DNA of 64,000 bases from Bacteroidota bacterium (GCA_021825585.1 JAKAGT010000006.1:62001-126000); one strand, 5' to 3'. Shown: positions 17,411 through 25,833, counted from the stretch's first letter. Made by a program: numbers and translations. Notes: generated by a model not told the origin, from the sequence alone.

Positions 17411-18164
17411 TGGTCTTCCTTCGTTTTTCGTTAGTGACGTACCATTAGTCAATTAGACTCGGGCTAATACGCCGTACCTATGACAACATTCTAAGTCCTC
17501 TTGAGTACCACTCAAACTGTTGAGTCAATTAGAAAGCGAACAGACCAACCAACACTATTTGAATCGTCTGATCGCTCAACTTGTGCTCTATATTGGTTCT
17601 GCGTTCATCTGGAATCGGTCGGGTCAATCGTTATTGTCAGATCGGTTTCTTGCACCAAGTTATGACTCGCGGGCCCAAAAATGCAATCGTCATCCACGCA
17701 GCCGTTCACGCTCTTCGTTCTGTATCTCTCTGATGAGTTGTTCAACACCGCAGGCGTGAGCCAGACTGAAAAGCGGCATTATGGTGTGAAGAAATTGGGC
17801 GTCTCTTTAAAAGGAAGGACGTCTGTCCTAAAAAGCTGCACAAACAAAACGTATGATGTCATTTCTCACAGAGCTGTTGGAATACTCCACAGAGTAATTA
17901 ATCCGCAATCTACACCGCGCAAAATTCCACATAACAGTCCACGGGAATCCCTTTTGAATCAAATTCGCCTCATACCGTGGCACACTTACTGCATTTGTTG
18001 GTTATGCAAAACAGTGGACAAACGTAAACGAACATCCGGCCGACAATTCCTCACAAACGATATCTGAAATACAAGAGTTGGAGAGCTGAACCGGGATTTA
18101 CTCTCGCACTCTGTGGATCAGTGTCTCTGCGGCCGGTACTCCAGAAGAAAGGATCATTAAGAAC
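17411..18164. other. Long intergenic region between divergent corrinoid operon and octaheme cytochrome
   Basis: About 750 bases with lower GC. Short frames exist (for example at 17681-18067 on the plus strand) but none has recognisable protein character. An inverted repeat lies at 17501-17515, and AGTCAATTAGA occurs twice (17447-17457 and 17523-17533). A weak 5-bp hairpin sits at 17816-17829. The region probably holds promoters for both flanking units; an RNA gene or decayed gene cannot be excluded. Confidence 0.5.
17501..17515. promoter_or_regulatory. Inverted repeat, possible operator
   Basis: TTGAGT-ACC-ACTCAA is a perfect 6-bp dyad with a 3-base centre. It lies about 90 bases upstream of the corrinoid methyltransferase operon start, a position suited to a dimeric regulator. 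No regulator gene is adjacent. Confidence 0.3.
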
Positions 18165-19658
18165 ATGAAAATTCGTACGCTCAGTTTAGGAATTCTATTT
18201 TTACTGAGCGGGTATGCAAGGGCGCAACAAAATAATATGTTATTTAAGAAATGGGTTCACCCTGGTTACGACGCCATAAAAGAAGGCGGTTATCAGGGAG
18301 CGCAAACCTGCGCGATGTGTCACCAGGATGCGCTTGACGAGATAACACACTCTGTACACTGGAATCTGACTTCACCTGTGAAAAATGTGCAGGGATTGCC
18401 CGACAGTTCACAATGGGGGATGGACAACAGGGAGTGTGCGCTGGCCGGTTCGACGTGTTTTGCGAACTGGACGGCCTCCACTGAGGGCAAATTCACCGTG
18501 CAGTCGGCGGGTTGCGGACTGTGTCACATCGGTTCTCTTCCGGCGCCGCCAATGCCAGGGAAGGCCCCGACGGAAGCAGAAGCGAACACCGTAGATTGCC
18601 TCGTTTGTCACGCTAAGGATTACAACTGGCAGATGCGAGCGACGCTGGTGAAAGACCAGACGGGCGTGCATTGGGGAGAGGACACTACGCTGGCGGCCGC
18701 GCTGAGCATAACGAAGACCCCCACGAATGAAGCCTGCCTGAGATGTCACGAACACGCTTTCTCGGATGACTACAAGCGAGGGACGCCTTTTACGCCGTCG
18801 AACGATGTCCACGCAGCTGCAGGGCTCAGCTGTGTGACTTGCCATGTAACCGAACACCATAAGATTGCGAAAGGGCAGGACGAGTCGGACATGGTCGCAA
18901 ACGATTTGCCGGACGTGCCGGTCACCTGTTCGAAGTGTCATGGCGACAATCCGCATCCCGGGAAGATCGGCCGGATACTGAATGAGCACACTTCGAAGAT
19001 TGCATGTCAGACCTGTCACATCACACAGGTGAGCGGTATCGTCTCCGAGAACTGGGGGAAACCGGTCAAGGACGATATCAACGGTCAGTACAGCGAGCTT
19101 TCGAAATATGATAAGATTCCGTCTATTCACGGACTCTATGTACCCACCGACGTAATTGTGAAAGGACGTCCTTCATATATCTGGAGGGTGGCCAACAAAG
19201 ACGATGAAAAGAACGCGCAGAGCTGGATGGCGTTCGAGACTTCGAACATCAACACGCCAGGCGCAAAGATCTACCCGGTTAGAGGACTTGCACAAATTAT
19301 GCTTTTCGACAAGAAGCTGAAGATGTGGCAGGCCCCGGGAATGGCTTTCCTGAAGGACAACCCGCAGATGGCGAACTTCCCGCTTCTGCTCGCCCCGAAC
19401 AGGGAAGTATACAACAAGACCGGCGACGTGAAATCCGCGATCGACGCAGGCATGAAACCGTACGAGGCGATGGGCCTCAAATGGAGCGGTGAGTGGATGG
19501 CGATGCAGGTACCCGGCACCTCCTACATCTCCGTCAATCACGGAGTGAAGAAGGTCGGCCTTTCATGCAGCGATTGTCACTCGACTAATGGCGTCATGGA
19601 CTTCAAGACGCTCGGCTACACGCCGCAACAGGTAAAGGCGCTCGAGAAAACAGAGTGA
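18165..19658 (+). CDS. Octaheme c-type cytochrome, tetrathionate-reductase-family-like
   Basis: 497 residues with a signal peptide (cleavage likely after YARA, residue 20), so periplasmic. Eight CxxCH heme-c sites start at residues 49, 117, 145, 191, 223, 255, 281 and 468. The layout (HW after the first heme, VDCLVCHAKDYNW, NEHTSKIACQTCH, and a final GLSCSDCHSTNGVMDFKTLGY) follows the octaheme tetrathionate reductase family of Shewanella. The substrate is not assured; such enzymes also reduce nitrite or hydroxylamine, or work in the oxidative direction. AAGGATC precedes the ATG. It is monocistronic with its own terminator. Confidence 0.85.
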   Translation: MKIRTLSLGILFLLSGYARAQQNNMLFKKWVHPGYDAIKEGGYQGAQTCAMCHQDALDEITHSVHWNLTSPVKNVQGLPDSSQWGMDNRECALAGSTCFANWTASTEGKFTVQSAGCGLCHIGSLPAPPMPGKAPTEAEANTVDCLVCHAKDYNWQMRATLVKDQTGVHWGEDTTLAAALSITKTPTNEACLRCHEHAFSDDYKRGTPFTPSNDVHAAAGLSCVTCHVTEHHKIAKGQDESDMVANDLPDVPVTCSKCHGDNPHPGKIGRILNEHTSKIACQTCHITQVSGIVSENWGKPVKDDINGQYSELSKYDKIPSIHGLYVPTDVIVKGRPSYIWRVANKDDEKNAQSWMAFETSNINTPGAKIYPVRGLAQIMLFDKKLKMWQAPGMAFLKDNPQMANFPLLLAPNREVYNKTGDVKSAIDAGMKPYEAMGLKWSGEWMAMQVPGTSYISVNHGVKKVGLSCSDCHSTNGVMDFKTLGYTPQQVKALEKTE

Positions 19659-19733
19659 CTCTTAACCGGCATAACCTATCGGACTTGGTGTTCCAGGGAA
19701 AGTAGTCTCAAGGGGAGAAGGATCGACTTGGCG

Positions 19734-19775
19734 ATGGCTGTCTCATGCAAGACGTGAGGCAGCCATTTCCTTTTT
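19734..19775 (+). terminator. Rho-independent terminator of the octaheme cytochrome gene
   Basis: ATGGCTGTCTCA (19734-19745) pairs with TGAGGCAGCCAT (19755-19766), a 12-bp stem with a single G-U pair and a 9-base loop, followed by a T-rich tract ending TTTTT at 19775. Confidence 0.85.
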
Positions 19776-19876
19776 GGTACTCGAAACAAGAAACACCGTC
19801 CTCCCTTGAACGCGACAGCTCTGCCCATGAAATTATTTTATTCGACAACAATTGAGATTGTAGGGAGCAGGAGAGA

Positions 19877-20599
19877 ATGGCCGAATTGAACATCGAGGAC
19901 GAGATAACGAGAGCGAAGCGCGGAATGATGTGGGTCAAGCTCGAAGAATCGCTTGACGGCGCCGGATGTCCGGTTTGCAATCAAGTTGGGAGGAGCGAGG
20001 CGCACTACCTGGAGAGCATGCTGTATGAGTACGTGCTGGATGCAGGGGTAAGGAAGAAGCTGCACCATTCACACGGATTTTGTACCCGGCATGCAGCAAC
20101 TGCACTCGAGGCGGAGAAGAAGCTTAACAGCGATGGACTCCACCTTGCGACGATGTATGACAGCGTACTCGACGAAGGCCTACGCATATTGAAGAACCAG
20201 ATCACAGCCCTGGAAGAGCTCGAAAAGGAAAAGAGAAGGCGGAGACCGGAGAAGCAGGTCCACCCGGCTCATGCCTCGAAGTGTTTTGTGTGTGAATTTG
20301 CCGCCGAGGCGGAAGCCGGAGCCGTGCACGGTCTCCTTTATTTTTCCCGCGACCGGGATTTTCTGAAAATGTATGCCGCATCGAAAGCGACAATCTGCTT
20401 CAGGCACATCGAGGCGCTGGTTAAGGAGAGAGTCGGGCTGGAACTCGTGAGCGAGACTGTGCAAAAAGTGGAGAAACTGAAGGTGAATCTGTCCGAGTTC
20501 ATACGGAAGCACGACCATCAGTCTGCTCACGATTACCGTGAAGACGAGCTGAACAGCTACGTATCCGCGGTGAGATTCTTTGCGGGGAGCTGCAGGTGA
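19877..20599 (+). CDS. DUF6062-type protein with duplicated CxxC/CxRH metal-site motif
   Basis: 240 residues, cytosolic. Two matching cysteine/histidine sets are visible: C31-P-V-C34 with C69-T-R-H72, and C136-F-V-C139 with C174-F-R-H177. Each set could bind one metal ion, probably zinc. A charged linker (EELEKEKRRRRPEK) separates the halves. The layout matches DUF6062, whose function is unknown. AGGAG lies just before the ATG. It stands alone after a terminator. Confidence 0.7.
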   Translation: MAELNIEDEITRAKRGMMWVKLEESLDGAGCPVCNQVGRSEAHYLESMLYEYVLDAGVRKKLHHSHGFCTRHAATALEAEKKLNSDGLHLATMYDSVLDEGLRILKNQITALEELEKEKRRRRPEKQVHPAHASKCFVCEFAAEAEAGAVHGLLYFSRDRDFLKMYAASKATICFRHIEALVKERVGLELVSETVQKVEKLKVNLSEFIRKHDHQSAHDYREDELNSYVSAVRFFAGSCR

Positions 20600-20869
20600 G
20601 GACGGTATCGAAATTATGGAACCATGATAGCATCGCTGGTGCAGCAGGGGCATGGATAGATGGGGAGAACGAAACTTCCGGTGTTTTGACGATCGGGAAA
20701 AAACGGAACCGTCCTGCTATTTCCACGAAGAGGATACGGTATTAAATTCTGAAAGGCCTCGAACAAAAAAGTATGAGGATGTCAATCAACCGGTGTTGTC
20801 CGGGAGGGACAGTGGTGTATTCAGGCGGAGGCCTGAAAAAGTTCGGACCTCTAAATAATGGAGACTGCA
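20600..20869. other. Intergenic region upstream of the DUF190 gene
   Basis: 270 bases without a credible gene. The one structure noticed is a 6-bp hairpin TCAGGC-GGAG-GCCTGA at 20821-20836, 33 bases before the DUF190 start. It is followed by A residues, not T, so it is not an intrinsic terminator on this strand. It does not match the fluoride riboswitch consensus. Confidence 0.4.
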
Positions 20870-21223
20870 ATGAAACTGGAAGGTGAAGGAAAGCTTCTCC
20901 GGATATTTGTAGGAGAGAGCGACCGCTATATGAAGAAACCCGTCTATCAGGTTGTAGTGGAGGAGGCAAGGAAATCGGGGATGGCGGGGGCGACGGTAAT
21001 CCGCGGAGTGGAGAGTTACGGCGCGGCGAGCAGAATCCACACTGCAAGGCTCCTCGAGCTCAGCGAGGACCTCCCGATGGTAGTCGAGATTGTCGACACG
21101 CCAGAAAGGATCGACGGATTCCTGTCAACCGTGGAGGGAATATTCGAGAAGGCGGGCTGTGGCGGAATGATAACCGAAGAGAAGGTCACTGTGATAAGGT
21201 ACACCCACGGGACGAAGTCATGA
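20870..21223 (+). CDS. DUF190 domain protein (PII-like fold)
   Basis: 117 residues from the ATG at 20870, which has GGAG six bases upstream and gives the standard family start MKLEGEGKLLRIFVGESDR. A second ATG 12 bases earlier lacks a ribosome site. Family features are GESDRYMKKPVYQVVVE, AGATVIRGVESYG and a VEIVDTPERID strand. DUF190 proteins resemble PII and are often next to the fluoride channel CrcB; no crcB is seen here. A ligand-sensing role is possible but unproven. Confidence 0.88.
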   Translation: MKLEGEGKLLRIFVGESDRYMKKPVYQVVVEEARKSGMAGATVIRGVESYGAASRIHTARLLELSEDLPMVVEIVDTPERIDGFLSTVEGIFEKAGCGGMITEEKVTVIRYTHGTKS

Positions 21224-21361
21224 CGGATGGTTTCGAGCCGAACAAGCTGGTTTAAGATTCAGCCGCTGAGAATTCGAACCCGGGTGGTTATAAGAAGAGA
21301 TAAGCGGGCGAGGCACACTAATTTGAAAACGGTAATTTTCCTGTTTGTCTCTATCCGCAGT

Positions 21362-22378
21362 CTATTCCCACCAGTCCGCTATCAGATACTTGCCGATAAC
21401 CTGATTGGCTGCCTCGTCTAATGCCTGGCTGCTATACTGGATCGTCGAATTGCCGGACTGCGAATATGAAGTGTTGTCTCCGGCTATGATCATGGCGCCG
21501 TATAGTGTTGATTGTCCGGTGGTTTGAATTGAGATGTTCGTGTTTCCGTAGGCTATTATCAGCCCGTGAAATGTGAACTGCCCCGACATATTGAGGTTCC
21601 CGTTTACAATCAAGATGCCGGAGCCGGAGAAAGTGCCGGTCATCGTGGAATTGCCTGTGATGTAAGATATCTGTGGCGATGTGTCGCTGCCTAGGGAGGG
21701 ACTGCTGGTGCTGAAAGTCTGTCCAGTGTACACTTTTGCGAGCCTTATCATTTCGTCAGCAAAAGCCGTGTAGTCCGGGAGACTTGCTACTCGTTCCGTG
21801 TCCGGATTGATAGTGCCGTTTCCGGTTACGCTTGCCGTGGCGCTTATGCTGATGTCGTTGCTCGGATTTGTGAGATTAATCGCTATCCCGGCGACTGTGT
21901 GCGGGGGCGAGGCGAGGGACCCGTTCAAGTTGACATCCTGCCCGCTCGTAAGGGCGTTTCCGCTAATTTTGATTGTCGCAGATTTTCCGGCAGACAAGCC
22001 CACCGCGCCATAAATTGGCGGAATCTGTCCATGTACCGCATAGAGCTCGTTCTTGACGGTATCCTCGGTTCCGTTGTAAGTGCCGACACTGCTCATCAAC
22101 AGCGTGTCGTTGTTTCCGGATACTTTTTGAGAAATGTCGACTGTTGCCTCTCCATTCATGATCGCGGGAATCGTGAAAGTGCCGAGGAGCGTCGGATTGT
22201 CTTTCAGTTTAAGTATATAAATCTCTACGGCGCTGGACGCAATATTTTTCGCAACGATGCCATCATAGTAACCGGCATAATTTTGGACCGCGTCGTTTGT
22301 TCGCCTGTTCAAGGAATAGCCCACGATGCCCAGCACAAACAGCAGAGTCAGGACCGACAACATTGCTACCTTACCCAT
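21362..22378 (-). CDS. PilX-like membrane-anchored pilus-associated protein
   Basis: 338 residues. A single N-terminal helix (AMLSVLTLLFVLGIVGYSLN) has a three-residue cytosolic head. The exterior part has short repetitive beta strands rich in G, S, T and N, including SGSGILIVNGNLNMSGQFTFHGLIIAYGN, best described as SGSGILIVNG then FTFHGLIIAYG. This resembles the DUF7305-type region of PilX-like minor pilins. It is the last gene of a three-gene leftward cluster, 18 bases after the PilW-like gene. The classical GxxxxE prepilin cleavage motif is not obvious. Confidence 0.65.
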   Translation of the reverse strand: MGKVAMLSVLTLLFVLGIVGYSLNRRTNDAVQNYAGYYDGIVAKNIASSAVEIYILKLKDNPTLLGTFTIPAIMNGEATVDISQKVSGNNDTLLMSSVGTYNGTEDTVKNELYAVHGQIPPIYGAVGLSAGKSATIKISGNALTSGQDVNLNGSLASPPHTVAGIAINLTNPSNDISISATASVTGNGTINPDTERVASLPDYTAFADEMIRLAKVYTGQTFSTSSPSLGSDTSPQISYITGNSTMTGTFSGSGILIVNGNLNMSGQFTFHGLIIAYGNTNISIQTTGQSTLYGAMIIAGDNTSYSQSGNSTIQYSSQALDEAANQVIGKYLIADWWE

Positions 22379-22396
22379 CGAATCATCCTTTCCCCG

Positions 22397-22981
22397 TCAC
22401 ATCAGGGTTTGCAGGTTCTTGGGAGTGATGAAAACCTCCCAGTAGGTCTTCGCATAACTTGAGTCGACCAGCGTCGCGCTTTGAAAGAGGATAGTCACCT
22501 GGATGGACTTTATTTTTGACAGAATACTCTGATCGCCCGTGCCGCCTGGCGGTATAGATATCAACGAACCTGTACTGTCGTAGTAATCCAGATTGAACGA
22601 GGTTACTCCCAGGCTTGCGCCGCGGATCGGTTCGCTGTTCTTGATTCGGTACAGAGTGCGCCAGTTCGGGTTGACCAACGGAGTAGACACCGTGCTGCTG
22701 AGCCAATAACGAATCGTGTCCACGATCCCATCATTGTCCATCTGTGCCAGGAATGTGATGGCAGACGTGTCGGCAAAGATAATCCCCGGAGAAGCTTTGT
22801 ATCCTATCTTGTAGAAATCATAGGCCACTGTGTTTGCGATCGTGGTGGCGTTCTCCTGCGTTATCACTTCAACGTTTGTATCCGAATCGGTGGAAGACAG
22901 TGTGGAGTTCATCTTCAGTACCGAAAGGAGAAGCATCCCTGCGATTAGAGTCGAGCTGATTATGTCGAGCATATCTCCCAT
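22397..22981 (-). CDS. PilW-like membrane-anchored pilin-like protein
   Basis: 194 residues. The start MGDMLDIISSTLIAGMLLLSVLKMNS gives one short hydrophobic segment, with the remainder exported. The body has NATTIANTVAYDFYKIGYKA and later beta-rich sequence, a pattern seen in PilW-like minor pilins. Function is inferred from position between PilX-like and PilV-like genes. It follows the PilV-like gene by eight bases. Confidence 0.55.
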   Translation of the reverse strand: MGDMLDIISSTLIAGMLLLSVLKMNSTLSSTDSDTNVEVITQENATTIANTVAYDFYKIGYKASPGIIFADTSAITFLAQMDNDGIVDTIRYWLSSTVSTPLVNPNWRTLYRIKNSEPIRGASLGVTSFNLDYYDSTGSLISIPPGGTGDQSILSKIKSIQVTILFQSATLVDSSYAKTYWEVFITPKNLQTLM

Positions 22982-22989
22982 AGATGCCT

Positions 22990-23499
22990 CTAGTCCTTGT
23001 ATCTGTAGGAGACCAGCCTTGACAGCTCGATCTCATGATTTGGAGTGCCGATGTAGGGATTGTAGATTGATATGTCGATTCTCTTTATGAATGTCTGTGT
23101 CTCTGCGTTAACATCAGGGTTATCTGCTGTCACATAGTAAACAGAACATGTTCTCTTGTAATAGCCGAATCTCGGGGTGGCCACTGAGTCCACATATCCG
23201 TTGTAATCATCGATGTCGTTGAAATCTGACACGCTGGTTTCTCCCGGATCGGGACCGAGGTCGCTTGGGCTGGTGAGAACGTTTACCGAGTCGGTACTAT
23301 AAGGAGGCGGCAGGTTTTGATCGAATCGCTTGAGCAGTATCTGTTCGATTTCAGCCTGACCTACCGCTGTCCCCGTTATGACCGCTTCTGAATTGAGGAC
23401 GATAGTGCTCGAACTCAACATCGTCTTGTTCGCTGAGATTGATATGAGCCCGAGTATCGTCAAAGCAGCCAGTACCAGGAGTGTCTGTGACGAACCCAT
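22990..23499 (-). CDS. PilV-like membrane-anchored pilin-like protein
   Basis: 169 residues with an N-terminal hydrophobic helix (TLLVLAALTILGLISISAN) directly after MGSSQ, then a soluble exterior part. It is the first gene of the cluster. Size and order (V-W-X) suggest minor pseudopilins of a type IV pilus or type II secretion-like system, but no assembly ATPase or prepilin peptidase is in the window. No strong Shine-Dalgarno is seen upstream. Confidence 0.5.
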   Translation of the reverse strand: MGSSQTLLVLAALTILGLISISANKTMLSSSTIVLNSEAVITGTAVGQAEIEQILLKRFDQNLPPPYSTDSVNVLTSPSDLGPDPGETSVSDFNDIDDYNGYVDSVATPRFGYYKRTCSVYYVTADNPDVNAETQTFIKRIDISIYNPYIGTPNHEIELSRLVSYRYKD

Positions 23500-24133
23500 A
23501 TGTGATGCCTACTGTTCCTCTTGAGTTTGTTCTTCTCGCTATCTCGCTTTTGCCTTGCCGTACGTCCGTTCAGAGTTCCGAAACTCTCGGAGATATCATG
23601 CCACGGTTCAGGCACTTTTGACTCCACCACTTCCCGGATTATGATTCACCAAGACCGTGCCATATTGGGGGAAACTGTCGTCGACGTCCTAACTAAGCGA
23701 GCAAGAGAGAGTTATGCGGTCATGCGACGAAATGATTGAAGGGAGTGGTCAGACACTCAGGAATTTCTGACTGCCATGATGGAAAATTTACCTGGTTCTT
23801 GGTTTGTCTGCCGGAGGTGTGGGGAGAGGAAGGAATGTGGCGATCCAGATTCGGGAATTTCCTAAGCCAGATTGGGCCAAGAGAAGGCATTCGGGAACCT
23901 GATCATTTTGGTTCGCGCGTGTGCGTGGCTTATTTTGTGATCAGTCGTGTGTTCTCTCATAATTACGTAGCAGGGGATGGGTTACAAACAGCGAGCCGAA
24001 GGTGAGATTCTGTGCGGATGCTGTGTGCAAAACAAGTGCGTAATCCCTTGATTTTTGGAGACTTTCGTGGGGGTGATTTTCACCTTGACTTTTTGGCAAT
24101 TTTTGCTAAATTTATTAGCTCAAAATATAATAT
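23500..24133. other. Intergenic region before the tRNA/secE operon
   Basis: About 630 bases between the divergent pilin-like cluster and the first tRNA. Small frames (23521-23739, 23736-24005) lack recognisable protein features. The last 60 bases hold a small hairpin (GGTGA-TTT-TCACC, 24072-24084) and the promoter at 24085-24112. Nothing else is identified. Confidence 0.55.
24085..24112 (+). promoter_or_regulatory. Promoter candidate for the tRNA-rpmG-secE-nusG operon
   Basis: TTGACT (24085-24090) and TAAATT (24107-24112), spacer 16 bases. Initiation near 24119 would leave about 14 bases before the first tRNA, a normal leader length. This is the strongest -35 match in the area. Confidence 0.65.
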
Positions 24134-24206
24134 GCTGGCGTAGCTCAGTTGGTAGAGCAGCTGACTTGTAATCAGCAGGTCGGGGGTTCAAATCCCTTCG
24201 CCAGCT
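24134..24206 (+). tRNA. tRNA-Thr (anticodon TGT)
   Basis: 73 bases. The acceptor stem GCTGGCG pairs with CGCCAGC (24199-24205), with T as discriminator. The anticodon loop CTTGTAA gives TGT. The T loop is TTCAAAT. CCA is not encoded. First gene of the tRNA cluster. Confidence 0.96.
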
Positions 24207-24255
24207 CGGCTGCGTGGTGGAGCAGGATGGTACGCAGGCATGTTTTGTAGCATTT

Positions 24256-24339
24256 GGGCGGACGCCGGAGTTGGAGAGCCGGGGCGGACTGTAAATCCGT
24301 TGGCTTACGCCTTAGAGGGTTCGAATCCCCCGCCGCCCA
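24256..24339 (+). tRNA. tRNA-Tyr (anticodon GTA)
   Basis: 84 bases with the long variable arm of class II tRNAs. The anticodon loop CTGTAAA gives GTA. The acceptor GGGCGG pairs with CCGCCC and A is the discriminator. Two mispairs are seen (A7-G66 in the acceptor and A50-C64 in the T stem). It lies 49 bases after tRNA-Thr. Confidence 0.92.
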
Positions 24340-24503
24340 CCGCTTGTTTGCCTCGCGTCGCTTCGAGCGGGCGGCGCAGATTTTGTCCGCGAGAGGGAGC
24401 AGCTCGAAAGAGAGAGGCCCTCCGGCGCCGGATGTAAGACCGAAGCCGGGAGCGGGTCACGCGATGTTCCCGAAGTATTTCTTTGGAAATTTGAAGCAGA
24501 AAC

Positions 24504-24576
24504 GCGGGAGTAACTCAGTTGGTAGAGTCACAGCCTTCCAAGCTGTTGGTCGCGGGTTCGAGTCCCGTCTCCCGCT
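24504..24576 (+). tRNA. tRNA-Gly (anticodon TCC)
   Basis: 73 bases. The acceptor GCGGGAG pairs with CTCCCGC, with T as discriminator. The anticodon loop is CTTCCAA. The T loop TTCGAGT is standard. CCA is not encoded. Confidence 0.96.
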
Positions 24577-24662
24577 CTCGAGGCGTGGCTGCGCACGCTT
24601 TTGGTCCGTTTGGCCGGACTACGGCGTGCGGACACGTGCCGTTCCTTTTTGATGTTGTGTCC

Positions 24663-24735
24663 GCTGACGTAGCTCAGCTGGTAGAGCAACGCCTTGGTAA
24701 GGCGTAGGTCACGGGTTCAAATCCCGTCGTCAGCT
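24663..24735 (+). tRNA. tRNA-Thr (anticodon GGT)
   Basis: 73 bases. The acceptor GCTGACG pairs with CGTCAGC, with T as discriminator. The anticodon loop CTTGGTAA region gives GGT. Together with the TGT species upstream it covers the Thr codons. rpmG follows after 53 bases. Confidence 0.96.
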
Positions 24736-24788
24736 CGCTATATATTCCTGATAGGTTCAGGATGGTGAAGCTAAACTAAGGAAAGAAG

Positions 24789-24938
24789 ATGAGAGACATA
24801 ATCACACTCGAGTGCACCGTCTGCAAGCATCGTAACTACACCACGACGAAGAACAAAAGAAAGCAAACGGGTAGAGTTGAATATAAGAAGTACTGCAACT
24901 TTTGCCATAAGCACACTCCGCACAAGGAGACCAAGTAA
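24789..24938 (+). CDS. rpmG: 50S ribosomal protein L33
   Basis: 49 residues starting [17 protein letters not shown]. Zinc ligands are C9, C12, C36 and C39, so this is the zinc-binding (C+) form. It lies in the 50S subunit near the E site. GGAAAGAAG precedes the ATG. It sits between tRNA-Thr and tRNA-Trp, the place where tuf stands in many bacteria. Confidence 0.95.
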   Translation: MRDIITLECTVCKHRNYTTTKNKRKQTGRVEYKKYCNFCHKHTPHKETK

Positions 24939-24998
24939 CGGGTCGGAATTTTCGCCTCATAATTTTCAATTCGGTGTTGGAAGTTGTGAAGGCTAAAT

Positions 24999-25071
<73 letters not shown>

Positions 25072-25089
25072 CACAATGAGGGATGAAGA

Positions 25090-25272
25090 ATGAAAGAGAA
25101 AATCATCGGGTTTTTTGAAGACGTTGTCAAGGAAATGAAAAAGGTCACCTGGCCAACCAAAGACGAGTTGAAGGATTTTACCACGGTTGTTCTTGTTGCT
25201 ACCTTGATAATGGCTGTCTTTGTCTATGCAGTGGATACGATCGTTAATGTCGCGCTAAGAGCAATTCTATGA
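25090..25272 (+). CDS. secE: Preprotein translocase subunit SecE
   Basis: 60 residues, the short single-helix form. An amphipathic part contains EDVVKEMKKVTWPTKDEL, and the membrane helix covers about residues 35-57. It clamps the two halves of SecY. The stop overlaps the nusG start by four bases. Confidence 0.95.
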   Translation: MKEKIIGFFEDVVKEMKKVTWPTKDELKDFTTVVLVATLIMAVFVYAVDTIVNVALRAIL

Positions 25273-25823
25273 GCGAAGAGAAGGTTACCACGAAGAAGTG
25301 GTACGTGGTGAGGACATACTCGGGACAGGAAAGCAAGGCGGTCGCCTACCTTGAGAGTCAGCTTAAAGATTCCGACCTCAAGGAAAGGTTTGGCGAGATC
25401 GTCATACCTACTGAGAAGGTGCCGACCATAAGCGAGACCGGAAAGAAGCGTGTAAAGACGCGCAATTTCATGCCGGGTTACGTTATGATCGAGACCGAGA
25501 TGGACGACCGTGTGAAGGGTTTTATTCTGAGCGTTCCCTCGATAATCAGTTTCGTCGGCCCGAAAGGAGATCCGAGTCCTCTCCGTCCCGATGAAGTGGT
25601 GAGATTGAAGGGGAGAATAGACGAACACGAGGAACGCCAGGTGATGGAGGTTCCTTTCAAGATTAACGACAAAGTCAAGGTAATTAGCGGTCCTTTTTCG
25701 ACGTTTAAGGGCGAAGTTTCAGAAGTAAACGAAGACAGGATGAAGTTAAAGGTGACTGTCACGATATTCGGACGTCCCACTCCGGTCGAATTGAGTTTTA
25801 CGGAAGTTGAATTAGAAAGATAA
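25269..25823 (+). CDS. nusG: Transcription termination/antitermination factor NusG
   Basis: 184 residues. The N-terminal NGN domain starts KKWYVVRTYSGQESKA, binds RNA polymerase and has the FMPGYVMIE strand. The C-terminal KOW domain (KVKVISGPFSTFKGEV) contacts ribosomal protein S10 or Rho. No additional domain is inserted. It is coupled to secE and followed by rplK after ten bases. Confidence 0.97.
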   Translation: MSEEKVTTKKWYVVRTYSGQESKAVAYLESQLKDSDLKERFGEIVIPTEKVPTISETGKKRVKTRNFMPGYVMIETEMDDRVKGFILSVPSIISFVGPKGDPSPLRPDEVVRLKGRIDEHEERQVMEVPFKINDKVKVISGPFSTFKGEVSEVNEDRMKLKVTVTIFGRPTPVELSFTEVELER

Positions 25824-25833
25824 CTGGTGAACA

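Noticed and set aside
17411-17600. Cobalamin riboswitch upstream of the corrinoid operon
   Set aside because: The conserved B12-box core was not found on either strand in this stretch.
17681-18067. 128-codon plus-strand frame in the long intergenic region
   Set aside because: There is no ribosome site at a sensible distance and no family-like pattern; amino-acid use looks random. Kept only as part of the intergenic description.
20600-20869. Fluoride riboswitch upstream of the DUF190 gene
   Set aside because: The hairpin at 20821-20836 does not match the fluoride aptamer core and the start of its pseudoknot is missing.
24103-24131. TTGCTA-17-TATAAT directly before tRNA-Thr
   Set aside because: A good promoter by sequence, but initiation would fall inside the tRNA near 24138. 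The TTGACT/TAAATT pair just upstream fits the tRNA better.
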